A stretch of 39,588 bases of DNA from Bacteroidota bacterium. GTDB taxonomy: Bacteria; Bacteroidota; Bacteroidia; Chitinophagales; Chitinophagaceae. Location: contig CANGFA010000021.1 of assembly GCA_947453145.1 (NCBI GenBank), forward strand, positions 1 through 39,588. The letters are read 5' to 3'. Every line of letters begins with the position of its first letter. The first letter of the stretch is position 1. Position numbers and translations under genes: made by a program. Positions 17,878-26,993 of the stretch are shown one piece after another. The notes under the pieces are model-generated. The model did no database searches. It saw only the letters and a list, made by a program, of their open reading frames with translations, and was not told the origin of the DNA.

Positions 17878-18891
17878 TTAGTTGAATATACTTTTCAAAT
17901 TTTTTGAAATGTTCCTTCCTAAATAAGTAGAAAGCGTAAACTCAAGGGTTTGTGGATGCAAATTAGATTGCGTCATTTTGTTATTATAGATATCATAAGT
18001 TATTCCTATTTTATATTTATTGTATAATAAACCAACATAAGGAACCAAAGCATCTTTAGATCGATAAAAACAACCTACATACATTCTATTATTGTTGTCG
18101 TTGTATGTTTGAATTGGAAGCCCAAGTGCCCCTCCCACATAAACAAACTCGGCCTCTAAGCGGTTCTGATAATTGGCATGCACAAAAAAAGTATTGTTAT
18201 CTAATATTTTACGTTCCAAATTTATAGTTGAAATAAACTGAAAACTCTGATTTACATTGCCATAAGTTTGTGTGCTTGAACTTCTATTAATATAATAGGT
18301 ACTGCCTCCTGCTTGAATAAACATATCGGGCGAGGTATAAGAATACAACAAGCCTCCATTTGTAGAAAATTTTGCAGGAAAATCTCCAATAGTTTCCAAA
18401 CTTGTTGAATTAAATAAACGACCCGAATTATACTGATCTCCAAATGTTAAAGCACTCCTATCAATATTGCGCGTAATTAAAGTAGAGCTAATACCCAAGG
18501 AAAGAAAACTAGTTTTTTCCTGATTTAAAAATACTCTATTCGCAAGGCTTAAAGTAATTTCATTGGTTTGTAAAATACCATTGAGTACTTGTTCCGAAAC
18601 ACCCTGCAATCCCAATCCAAAATTATTATAATACTCATTTTCCTCATTCTTGAAAAGAGCAAAATCTACCCCCACTCCAATAGTTCGAAAGGGGTCCCCT
18701 ACTCCAGAAAATTGATTGCGATAAAATGTTTGAAATTGATTATTGTCTCCAAATCCTACAGCGGCTGGATTAAAAAAATTAGTAGCTGAAAAACTTTGAG
18801 ACATATACGGTGTCTGCTCAAAACTTACCTGACTTATGAATAAGGATAGCAGAAAGCCCAAGATTTTTATATGTAGTTTATCCTTTATCAT
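17878..18891 (-). CDS. PorP/SprF-family outer-membrane protein
   Basis: A 337-residue beta-barrel protein with an N-terminal signal peptide (IKILGFLLSLFISQVSFEQ). The mature start TPYMSQSFSATNFFNPAAVG is the PorP/SprF signature, followed by alternating beta-strand patterns to the C-terminus. PorP/SprF proteins are typically encoded beside large T9SS type B cargo and help anchor or export that cargo at the outer membrane. Here the ATG overlaps the upstream cargo stop as ATGA (18888-18891), and the downstream cargo gene begins one base after its stop. This tight packing argues for a dedicated complex of the three proteins. Confidence 0.93.
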   Translation of the reverse strand: MIKDKLHIKILGFLLSLFISQVSFEQTPYMSQSFSATNFFNPAAVGFGDNNQFQTFYRNQFSGVGDPFRTIGVGVDFALFKNEENEYYNNFGLGLQGVSEQVLNGILQTNEITLSLANRVFLNQEKTSFLSLGISSTLITRNIDRSALTFGDQYNSGRLFNSTSLETIGDFPAKFSTNGGLLYSYTSPDMFIQAGGSTYYINRSSSTQTYGNVNQSFQFISTINLERKILDNNTFFVHANYQNRLEAEFVYVGGALGLPIQTYNDNNNRMYVGCFYRSKDALVPYVGLLYNKYKIGITYDIYNNKMTQSNLHPQTLEFTLSTYLGRNISKNLKSIFN

Positions 18892-21800
18892 CTTAGTAAA
18901 ATAACGGAGCCCGTCTTAGTAATATGCTCATTTTTATACGTAATATAATCAATTAAGTAGCTGTACGCATCTGTATCTTGATCTCTTCCATTTACTTTTC
19001 CGTCCCAACTTGCGTTTACATTATTAGTTTCATAAACCAATCTACCCCATCTATTAAATATTTTTAAATAATTAAACTGACTCAGTCCTGCCCCATATTC
19101 AATTTTTAAAACATCATTCAGTCCATCATTATTGGGCGTAAAAGCTTTGGGTATCACCACCACAACATCTCCTGAAACAATAATGTGGTAATTGTCTGCA
19201 ATTTGACAATGGCTGGAAGTATCTGTTCTTGTTAAAAGATAGTCTGTAGTGCGAACTGCACTAAATAATGGACTTTTAATTTGGGGGTTGGATAAATAAA
19301 TGCCAGGCGACCATGCATACTGTGTATAACCGGAATCAGTTTTAATATTAACAAGTGTAGTATCTGTACCTGCTAAAACAAACATGGTATAGTCAGACCC
19401 CAATAGTGGATCTACTACTTTAATAATATTGCCCGATACTGAATCGTTGTATTTAGGACAAAAATCATTGGTATAGGCTAACTTTATTTGATAGCTTCCC
19501 TTTTTAATATAATTATGGAGTCCAGGATTAGCAGAATTGGAACTTGTACTATCTCCGAAATTCCAATTAAAATGGGTGCCTTTTGCATCTTGGGTATTAC
19601 CTGAAATTTTAACAGGCGTATTAATACATATATAATTAGTACTTGTAAAATTGTATTTAGGAATAATATATTGGTAGATGAGTACAGAATCTGATAACAA
19701 AGAATTACAAAATCCATCATACACTTGCACTTTATAATAGCCTGGTAAGCTAGTTGAAAGCGTGTCCACTGTTGAAGCTGCAAATACAGATTTGTTTAAA
19801 TACCATTTAAATTGATTACTACCAGCACCTTTTAATACAATAGGATCTTGATTGCAAATATTGGAATCTAATGCTTGTATGGTTGCAATTGGAATGTCTC
19901 TTATTTCAATGGTTTTTAATTTGTCATAGGGATACACACATTTTAAGCTATCTGTTACTTTTACATTAATATCCACTGTGCCTTTGGTAATGCCATTTAA
20001 TATGTTTTTATTAAAATTAGCTGCTGCATTACTCACTATCCATTCATAGCTAAAAGAAGGAACCCCTCCGCTTATAACTGGTGAAAATGAAATAGAATCC
20101 GCAATACATAAATAATCCTTACTTGAAGTAATAGTAAAAGTTTGTGGAGGAGGAACTATTGAAATGGTGGACGATTTTTGATCAAAACAATTTTCACCTG
20201 AATAAGAGACCAGCTTAATATCATACTTCATTTTATCTGGATAATGAAAATTAGAAAAGTTGTGCTGATAAATTTTATTGATGGCTGGATTTTCATCAAT
20301 AGTGGTGTCTAATGGATTTTTTGCATAGTCCCAATAAATAACCAGTTTACCCACTTTACCAATATCAACATAAGAAGTATTATTTAATTGAACTGGCAAA
20401 TTGGAACACAGTGCATTAGAATCGATAATATTAAAACTTGAAATAGGCACAGATCCATTCACTGTAAATGGCAAAGTTGTATCCGCGAAACAACCATTTA
20501 CACTTGTCACTTTTTCATTTACTTGGTAGGTACCAGGAATCAAATAACGGTGTTTGGGATTGGCAATGGTACTCGTGTTTGAAGCTTGTGTGTTGGAAGG
20601 TTCCCCAAAATCCCATAAATATTTAAAATTATTGGAGGCATCTTCAATTTTGGTAGTATCCGTGAATTGAGCATAAGGGTCCTTTAAACAAATTTCAGGC
20701 ATGATAAACCCAATTATAGGATTGGGGTTTATTTTAATTGCTTTTACTTTATCTACCACACAACCATTGGATGTTTGTAATGTTAAATGAACATTATAAT
20801 TAAGCGCAGAATCATAGGTGTGATGTACGGAACTATTATCATTTAAACTATCTACAATATGATCACCATAATCCCAAATCCATTTAACGATGGTGGTACC
20901 CCCCTTTGCAAAAGAACTGTCTTGATAAAGCATATCCTTTCCAATGCATTTTAAATTTTGTAGTATAAAGTTATCTAATGGTATACTGTCAATTTTAACT
21001 TCTGTTGATAAAGTATCACTTAAACAACCGATATCGGTTATGACAAAATACTTAATGGGTATATTTCCGGCAACATTTGATTTAGGTGTATAATTTTTAG
21101 CATTCACAAATGGTGCATCACCCACTTTCCAATTATACGAAATTAGTTTTCTATCATCTGGTCCTAAAGTTGAATTATCATTCAAAAATAAACTATCACC
21201 TAAACAATGTGCACTACTAATTGTAAAATTTGCCGTTGGCGGATTATACACAATTAAATCAAAATCTATAATTTGCTCACCACTACAACCATCTGCAGTG
21301 GGATTATTTACCTTAAGTTCTATGGTATAAGTGCCCACACTATCGTAGGTTAAATATTGGCCCAATGTATACCTATAAATTGTTTTCCCATTCACAACAT
21401 AAGTAGAATCATAAGCAGGTGCATAATCTGGAAGTATATTTGGATACTTGGGGATATTCCAAACTAAGGATAAGGGTTGATAGGGCAAAGTAATAGAAGC
21501 TTTAAAAGGAGTCCCTCGACAGGTTGCTGGCAATCGCACAGTAGCATAATCATTATTCACAGTCAATTTTTGATACAAATCAATGACATTGGTACCAGCA
21601 TTGTATCCATAGGATTCAACATTTCCGAATCCATATGCAATACAAATAAAACCGGTATCGCATACTATTCTATGAGAAGGGGAAGTATTGGTTGAATTGG
21701 TTACATCTTCTTGAATATATGAATAACCCGTAGTACCCATCACTACTGGCTTTGCTGTGGGTGCAGCCCCATCAATTTTTAAAGAACTATAAGCACTTGA

Positions 21801-23000
21801 TTTATAAATAATATTTAAATAATGACTCGTTATATTCGTATTAGGAGGGGTCAAATCTCTTCTCGCAGACATCACCGTGATATCATTCAAAGTTTGTTCG
21901 ATTGGATTTAAAGCAATCATTTCTGGATCACCAGCATTGGACCCATCACATGCCATTGTTATAAAATATTGTAAAACACTTATAGGTTTGTCCGAATAAA
22001 TATCTCTGTAGGTATTATCACCAGAAGTACTTATCTCATAAAAAGAATTATTAATTAAACTGGCTGTACTTAAAGCAACCCCATTCACATAAACTGGCGT
22101 AGCAGGATCTTGTACTAAAATCCTAAATAAATCATACTTTCTATTTACGGAAGGTGAGGTATAATATCTTTTACCCCATGCGCTTGTTGGAAATAACTGT
22201 TGGTATAAGTTATCTCCAGAACCAGCGCTACTACATCCCAGTGCAGTCCATGTTGAACCGGAATACACGGCAATTTTTTTACAGGATAAATTTGAAGCTG
22301 CTACTGATCTTATTTTTGTTCCAGTTAAATCTTCAAAACTTTGAAATTGATATACATCACCTTTATTTAACAAAGTATCAAAAGTAACATTCGCTAAATG
22401 ATGTTTACTGTAATCTGCATTAGTGGGTGTTATTTCAACGGTGGTTCCGTCTTCGGTAGCAATAATTTCAAACTGGGTATTTTTTTGACTTTCAGCTCCA
22501 TTACCAGTGATGGGTACAATGTTCCCAGTTGATTTATAAGAAGCCACTACATATTCACGACCCAATACTTTTGTAGGTAGCACTAAAGTAGATCCAGATC
22601 GTGCTGAATTTAAAATATGAGAATATACAACAACCGGATTTTGACTCTCAATATGAATTCCTTTATTTACTCCAATAACTTCTAATTGACTTACATTATT
22701 AAGGGCCAAATAGGCGTCTGCATTACTAGGTGAAGTAGAAGAAGTTAATTGAACAATAGTTACTTGATTAGCAGTGACCGAAAATTTGGTTGATACCCCG
22801 TTCACGGTTACGGTTCCACTTGTATTCATTCCAGAGGTAATGTATAAAGCCATTCTTGATGTTAACGCATCAATATGACCACTATAAACTACCCAAAAAT
22901 CAGTCCCCTTATTGGAAAAATCCTGTGCAAATACAACACTTGTACTTATCATGAAAAATAAGAACAGTATTGTATGCTTATAAGCCTTGGGAATCTGCAT
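18888..23000 (-). CDS. Large secreted T9SS type B cargo protein with PKD-like domains, paralog of the 13923-17876 product
   Basis: A 1370-residue exported protein. After a signal peptide ending VVFAQ it has an IgGFc-binding-like N-terminal region (about 28-460: GTDFWVVYSGHIDAL, ATEDGTTVEITPTN, SPSVNRKYDLFRILVQ). PKD-like repeats follow, with ISYNWKVGD, VKWIWDYGD, FKYLWDFGEPS and FNWNFGDSTS. The final ~95 residues are the gliding-motility-associated C-terminal domain: VVIPKAFTPNNDGLNDVLKI, LKIFNRWGRLVYE, SWDGKVNGRDQ, DAYSYLIDYITY, SVILLR. It is the first gene of the cargo-barrel-cargo set and lies 70 bases after tilS on the same strand. Homology to the other cargo is plain along the full order of domains, so the pair arose by duplication around the barrel gene. 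It should be T9SS-exported; its ligand is unknown. Confidence 0.92.
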   Translation of the reverse strand: MQIPKAYKHTILFLFFMISTSVVFAQDFSNKGTDFWVVYSGHIDALTSRMALYITSGMNTSGTVTVNGVSTKFSVTANQVTIVQLTSSTSPSNADAYLALNNVSQLEVIGVNKGIHIESQNPVVVYSHILNSARSGSTLVLPTKVLGREYVVASYKSTGNIVPITGNGAESQKNTQFEIIATEDGTTVEITPTNADYSKHHLANVTFDTLLNKGDVYQFQSFEDLTGTKIRSVAASNLSCKKIAVYSGSTWTALGCSSAGSGDNLYQQLFPTSAWGKRYYTSPSVNRKYDLFRILVQDPATPVYVNGVALSTASLINNSFYEISTSGDNTYRDIYSDKPISVLQYFITMACDGSNAGDPEMIALNPIEQTLNDITVMSARRDLTPPNTNITSHYLNIIYKSSAYSSLKIDGAAPTAKPVVMGTTGYSYIQEDVTNSTNTSPSHRIVCDTGFICIAYGFGNVESYGYNAGTNVIDLYQKLTVNNDYATVRLPATCRGTPFKASITLPYQPLSLVWNIPKYPNILPDYAPAYDSTYVVNGKTIYRYTLGQYLTYDSVGTYTIELKVNNPTADGCSGEQIIDFDLIVYNPPTANFTISSAHCLGDSLFLNDNSTLGPDDRKLISYNWKVGDAPFVNAKNYTPKSNVAGNIPIKYFVITDIGCLSDTLSTEVKIDSIPLDNFILQNLKCIGKDMLYQDSSFAKGGTTIVKWIWDYGDHIVDSLNDNSSVHHTYDSALNYNVHLTLQTSNGCVVDKVKAIKINPNPIIGFIMPEICLKDPYAQFTDTTKIEDASNNFKYLWDFGEPSNTQASNTSTIANPKHRYLIPGTYQVNEKVTSVNGCFADTTLPFTVNGSVPISSFNIIDSNALCSNLPVQLNNTSYVDIGKVGKLVIYWDYAKNPLDTTIDENPAINKIYQHNFSNFHYPDKMKYDIKLVSYSGENCFDQKSSTISIVPPPQTFTITSSKDYLCIADSISFSPVISGGVPSFSYEWIVSNAAANFNKNILNGITKGTVDINVKVTDSLKCVYPYDKLKTIEIRDIPIATIQALDSNICNQDPIVLKGAGSNQFKWYLNKSVFAASTVDTLSTSLPGYYKVQVYDGFCNSLLSDSVLIYQYIIPKYNFTSTNYICINTPVKISGNTQDAKGTHFNWNFGDSTSSNSANPGLHNYIKKGSYQIKLAYTNDFCPKYNDSVSGNIIKVVDPLLGSDYTMFVLAGTDTTLVNIKTDSGYTQYAWSPGIYLSNPQIKSPLFSAVRTTDYLLTRTDTSSHCQIADNYHIIVSGDVVVVIPKAFTPNNDGLNDVLKIEYGAGLSQFNYLKIFNRWGRLVYETNNVNASWDGKVNGRDQDTDAYSYLIDYITYKNEHITKTGSVILLR

Positions 23001-23005
23001 TATAT

Positions 23006-23022
23006 TATAAAATATTTTTATA
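23006..23022 (-). other. AT-only hairpin just upstream of the first cargo gene start
   Basis: TATAAAA / TTTTATA is a perfect 7-base inverted repeat with a 3-base loop, ending five bases before the cargo ATG and downstream of the tilS stop. It may be a weak tilS terminator or chance pairing in AT-rich DNA. Confidence 0.25.
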
Positions 23023-23070
23023 CAATTATACCCTATAAAAATATCGAATTAATGCTTAAAAAAGACTGAA

Positions 23071-24528
23071 TTAGCTCATTTCTTGCCAACTAATCTTAAT
23101 GGTTAATGGCGTACCTGATTTAATCTTAAAACGGTCATCCATTCTTTTACCTACAACCCAACCAATTTTATCTCCGGTACAAAGCAAGGCAGTTCTGCTT
23201 TTTTGAACTGGACTTAATTTTAAACCAGACAAAAAATGGTTTAACTTTTTCTTCTTCCCTAACCCTAATGGATAAAAATAATCGGATAAAGCCCAAGTTC
23301 TAAATAACAAAGGCCAAGTTAATTTACCAGCATCCAAATATGCGGTATTGGATTGCTTTGAAATTTTTTCAAATTCAATTTTTTCTATGAACTCAAAATG
23401 TAATTTCCCATATTTAGTTTCCACAATGAAAGTTTCCATCTGATTTTGCAAATGGTGACCAGTAGCTATTTCATTGGCTGGTTTATCAATTACTAAAAAC
23501 TCCCCTGCTTCCTCTTTATCCAAAATTTGAATTTGCCCCTCCCATTTCATGAATTGATGGGTTTCAGAAGCAATATAGGCGCCATTGCTTGCGGTCAAAA
23601 TTTTATGTACTTCATTAATCTGAGTTGGATTAAAACCATAGGGTTTAATAAGCCCCAAAGTATAAGTTGCATTTCCCATTACTTTTTGCCAATGTGCAAT
23701 TGAAACAGATCGAATTCCTTTTTTTACTTTAACTCCTTTTTGCCAAAATGAATTTACTGTCTTAGTAACAATTTGTTCTGCTTCTTTTACTCTTTGCGAA
23801 GTGGCTAAAATATTTTCATGCACATGGGGATAAATTTGCTTCACCTGTGGCAAAATAGTATTGCGAATATAATTTCGGCTATAATCGTCTTTCTCATTAC
23901 TACTATCTTCTACATAGCTTAACCCATTTGAAGTAGCATAGGCTTTTATTTCGTCTTTTGTAAAATTGAGTAAGGGTCTAGCCATATTCAGCAGATCCTT
24001 GCGGCGAATAGGAATGCCAGTTAAGCCTTGTAATCCTGTACCTCTAAATAAATGCATTAAAATAGTCTCTGCTTGATCATTGGCATGATGTGCAGTTAAT
24101 AAAACAACCGGTTTGGGTTGAGCAGTTAAAGCATTTAGCTTATCTGTCTGTCCCCTATCATTTTCTGCTGTTGTTATTTCTTTTATAAGCGCGCCAAACC
24201 AGGCATATCTAATTTCTCTCGCTGCTTCCTGAATACCCATTTTATAAGTAGCTGCATACTTTTCAGTCTCTACTACCTGAACTTGAAAGGGGATATTAAA
24301 TTGGGTAGCAAAATCACGAACAAATTGCTCGTCTCTTTTACTTTCATCACCTCTTAGTTGAAAATTGACATGCGCAAGAGTGCATTTTGCGTTTAAGCAA
24401 TGCATTAAATGAACTAAAACAATACTATCAACACCGCCACTCACAGCTAAAACAAAATGACTACGGCGTAAACGAACATCCGGAAACTGTTTATCCCATT
24501 CCAGCTTAAATGTTTCCAGGGTTAGCAT
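23071..24528 (-). CDS. tilS: tRNA(Ile)-lysidine synthetase TilS
   Basis: A 485-residue enzyme that converts C34 of the tRNA(Ile) CAU anticodon to lysidine, using ATP and lysine, so that it reads AUA. The PP-loop SGGVDS is at residues 30-35, followed by AHVNFQLRG and ESKRDEQFV, then TAHHANDQAETILMHLFRGTG and PLLNFTKDEIKAYA, all diagnostic. An insertion rich in charged and polar residues lies at about 113-136 (TTAENDRGQTDK). The TilS C-terminal domain is visible in the last ~80 residues (YFYPLGLGKKKKLNHFLSGL, WVVGKRMDDRFKI). glnS ends 22 bases upstream, so the two tRNA genes are probably co-transcribed. Confidence 0.97.
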   Translation of the reverse strand: MLTLETFKLEWDKQFPDVRLRRSHFVLAVSGGVDSIVLVHLMHCLNAKCTLAHVNFQLRGDESKRDEQFVRDFATQFNIPFQVQVVETEKYAATYKMGIQEAAREIRYAWFGALIKEITTAENDRGQTDKLNALTAQPKPVVLLTAHHANDQAETILMHLFRGTGLQGLTGIPIRRKDLLNMARPLLNFTKDEIKAYATSNGLSYVEDSSNEKDDYSRNYIRNTILPQVKQIYPHVHENILATSQRVKEAEQIVTKTVNSFWQKGVKVKKGIRSVSIAHWQKVMGNATYTLGLIKPYGFNPTQINEVHKILTASNGAYIASETHQFMKWEGQIQILDKEEAGEFLVIDKPANEIATGHHLQNQMETFIVETKYGKLHFEFIEKIEFEKISKQSNTAYLDAGKLTWPLLFRTWALSDYFYPLGLGKKKKLNHFLSGLKLSPVQKSRTALLCTGDKIGWVVGKRMDDRFKIKSGTPLTIKISWQEMS

Positions 24529-24550
24529 GTAAAAAATTTATTGAGGTTTG

Positions 24551-26206
24551 CTATTTCTTTTGCTCTTTAGCCCAAGTATCTTTTAAAGTCACAGTTCTAT
24601 TAAAAACCAAATGGTCCTTTGTGCTTTTGGTATCTTGGTAAAAATATCCTTTTCTTAAAAATTGGAATCGCGCATCTAACCCATCATTTGATAATGCGGG
24701 CTCGGCATAAGCAATTACTTTTTTAAGTGAATCTGCATTAATATAATCTTTAAAATCACCCTCGGCAGCAGCTAAATCCTCCACTTTAAATAATCTGTCA
24801 TATTCATTTAACACAACAGGTACCGCATGTTTTGCACTTACCCAATGTAAGGTTCCTTTTACATGCATGCCACTGGTATCTTGTCCGGATTTACTATCTG
24901 GATGATAAGTCACGTGCACTGTTGTTATATTACCTGCTGCATCTTTCTCAAAACTTTCACAAGTAACTATATAAGCACTCTTTAAACGAACCGATAAGCC
25001 TGGTCCTAATCTAAAATATTTTTTAGTAGGTTCTTCCATGAAATCCTCGCGTTCTATCCAAAGCTCATTGCTAAAAGGAACTTCGCGCGTACCCCCATTC
25101 GGATCCTCGGGGTTATTTTCAGAATGTAAAACCTCCTCCCCTTTATCGTAATTGGTAATAATTAATTTAATGGGATTCGTCACCACCATTCTTCGTTGTG
25201 CAATTTTATTTAAATGCTCACGCACACAAAATTCTAGTAAACTTAAATCAATAATATTTTCTCTTTTGGCAATACCTATACGATCACAAAAATCACGAAT
25301 ACTACCCGCAGTATATCCTCTGCGACGCATACCACTAATGGTAGGCATACGCGGGTCGTCCCAACTTTCCACATGACCTTCTTCCACCAACTGTAATAAT
25401 TTTCGCTTACTCATAACTGTGTAGGTCATATTTAAACGAGCAAACTCATATTGATGAGATGCGTAAATGCCTAATTGTTCAATACACCAATCATACAACG
25501 CACGATGAGGTATGAATTCCAAAGTACAAATGGAATGTGTGATATTTTCGATAGAATCACTTTGACCATGTGCAAAATCATACATGGGATAAATACACCA
25601 AGCATCACCAGTTCGGTGATGATGTGCACGCTTAATTCGATACAATAACGGATCACGCATATGCATGTTAGGACTCGCTAGATCTATTTTTGCTCTTAAT
25701 ACTTTTTCACCATCCGCAAACTTACCTGCTTTCATTGCAGCAAATAATTCCAAATTTTCCTGGATGCTTCTATTTCTATAATCGTTTCCTGTTCCTGGTA
25801 CCGTTGGCGTTCCTTTTTGTTGGGCAATTTCCTCGGCAGTACTATCGTCTACATAAGCCAAACCCTTTTCAATTAAAATAACCGCAAAAGCATATAATTG
25901 ATCAAAATAATCAGAAGCATAACATTCTTTAGCCCATTCAAATCCCAACCATTTTACGTCTTCCTTAATACTATCTACATATTCAATATCTTCTTTAGCT
26001 GGATTGGTGTCGTCAAAACGCAAATTGGTTTTGCCCCCAAAATGTTTTGCTAAACCAAAGTTTAAACAAATGCTTTTGGCATGACCAATATGCAAATACC
26101 CATTTGGCTCTGGTGGGAACCTAGTTAATATAGACTCATATTTTCCCAATGCCAAATCCTGGGAAATGATTTCTTCAATAAAATTCAGACTTTTTTCTTC
26201 GCTCAT
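24551..26206 (-). CDS. glnS: Glutamine--tRNA ligase
   Basis: A 551-residue class I aminoacyl-tRNA synthetase. The RFPPEPNGYLHIGHAKS segment places the HIGH motif at residues 39-42, and MSKRK is at 265-269. LRFDDTNPAKED, the tRNA acceptor-binding region and the C-terminal anticodon-binding beta-barrels are in the usual order, and length equals the family norm (about 550). The GlnRS-type features (RMPTISGMRRRGYTAGSIRDF) favour GlnRS over a glutamyl enzyme. The start ATG is followed by SEEKSLNFIEEII, typical of this phylum. tilS follows closely. Confidence 0.97.
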   Translation of the reverse strand: MSEEKSLNFIEEIISQDLALGKYESILTRFPPEPNGYLHIGHAKSICLNFGLAKHFGGKTNLRFDDTNPAKEDIEYVDSIKEDVKWLGFEWAKECYASDYFDQLYAFAVILIEKGLAYVDDSTAEEIAQQKGTPTVPGTGNDYRNRSIQENLELFAAMKAGKFADGEKVLRAKIDLASPNMHMRDPLLYRIKRAHHHRTGDAWCIYPMYDFAHGQSDSIENITHSICTLEFIPHRALYDWCIEQLGIYASHQYEFARLNMTYTVMSKRKLLQLVEEGHVESWDDPRMPTISGMRRRGYTAGSIRDFCDRIGIAKRENIIDLSLLEFCVREHLNKIAQRRMVVTNPIKLIITNYDKGEEVLHSENNPEDPNGGTREVPFSNELWIEREDFMEEPTKKYFRLGPGLSVRLKSAYIVTCESFEKDAAGNITTVHVTYHPDSKSGQDTSGMHVKGTLHWVSAKHAVPVVLNEYDRLFKVEDLAAAEGDFKDYINADSLKKVIAYAEPALSNDGLDARFQFLRKGYFYQDTKSTKDHLVFNRTVTLKDTWAKEQKK

Positions 26207-26292
26207 AATAATACACGCTATTCGCGTAAAGGTACAAAAACCTGTCTCAAAAACCTACCTAAAATAAGGTTTCATTATTCATTTACAGCACA

Positions 26293-26904
26293 TTAACTCT
26301 TGTAACCATAAAGTTTTCGGACTTCCTTTACAAATATTTCTATTTGTTGGTCCTCGCCATTGGGTTCATATTTTTGCTTTAAACTACTTCCAAATAAAAA
26401 AGCAACTGTTTGCCATACACCAGCATTAAAGCCCCCTTTATAATCCTTAATTAAATTGTAGCAACTGTTACCGGTTTCTCTATTGATAAGCTTCATTAAT
26501 ACCTTTCCCTGATAAACCGAAAGCTGCGTTACTTTATCGGCGAAATCACGCTTTAAATCCTTTTCTCTGGATTTGATAATGAGTTTTCTCTGCTTTTCAT
26601 CTGTTACCCCTCTTAATTGGGCATTTACGTCATTTATAATTACACCAGCCGTTAATGCATAAGGATAAGTTACATACACCGCATTTCGCAGACGGGTCCA
26701 ACTGGCCCACATGGCTTTATTTTCTGCCGATTGTTTAGTGGTAACTTCAACAGTAGGTAACCAGGATTGTGGGATGGTATCACCTTGAGGTGTTATAAAA
26801 GCTTCCACTTTTATGGTATCATATACACTTTTTTGCGCCTGCAAATTGTTATGCAAGCACAATAAAAAAGGGCACAAAAATAAATAAGTAATTACTTTCC
26901 TCAT
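26293..26904 (-). CDS. DUF4294-family exported protein
   Basis: A 203-residue Bacteroidota-specific protein with a signal peptide (MRKVITYLFLCPFLLCLHNNLQAQ). The mature part shows the DUF4294 features: VTTKQSAENKAMWASWTRLRNAV-type N-terminal helix (split here as ENKAMWASWTRLRNAVYVTY), YPYALTAG, REKDLKRDFADKV, LMKLINRETGNSCYNLIKDY and GGFNAGVWQTVAFLFGSSLK. No catalytic motif is evident and the function of the family is unknown. It lies between ccmF (89 bases upstream) and glnS (86 bases downstream) on the same strand; a small hairpin precedes its start. Confidence 0.88.
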   Translation of the reverse strand: MRKVITYLFLCPFLLCLHNNLQAQKSVYDTIKVEAFITPQGDTIPQSWLPTVEVTTKQSAENKAMWASWTRLRNAVYVTYPYALTAGVIINDVNAQLRGVTDEKQRKLIIKSREKDLKRDFADKVTQLSVYQGKVLMKLINRETGNSCYNLIKDYKGGFNAGVWQTVAFLFGSSLKQKYEPNGEDQQIEIFVKEVRKLYGYKS

Positions 26905-26908
26905 ATTA

Positions 26909-26926
26909 ATTAGCTTTTCAGCTAAT
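26909..26926 (-). other. Small hairpin immediately before the DUF4294 gene start
   Basis: ATTAGCT / AGCTAAT form a perfect 7-base stem with a TTTC loop, ending four bases before the ATG at 26904. It could influence initiation or end the ccmF transcript; there is no downstream U-run on this strand. Confidence 0.3.
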
Positions 26927-26993
26927 ATTTATTCGCTAAATTACAAAAAGTAACCTTTTCAAAATTCATTTAACATTTGATTAATAAATGAAG

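Noticed and set aside
14607..22387. Short frames on either strand inside the cargo-barrel-cargo genes
   Set aside because: The long minus-strand frames have clear signal peptides and domain signatures throughout, so these are shadows.
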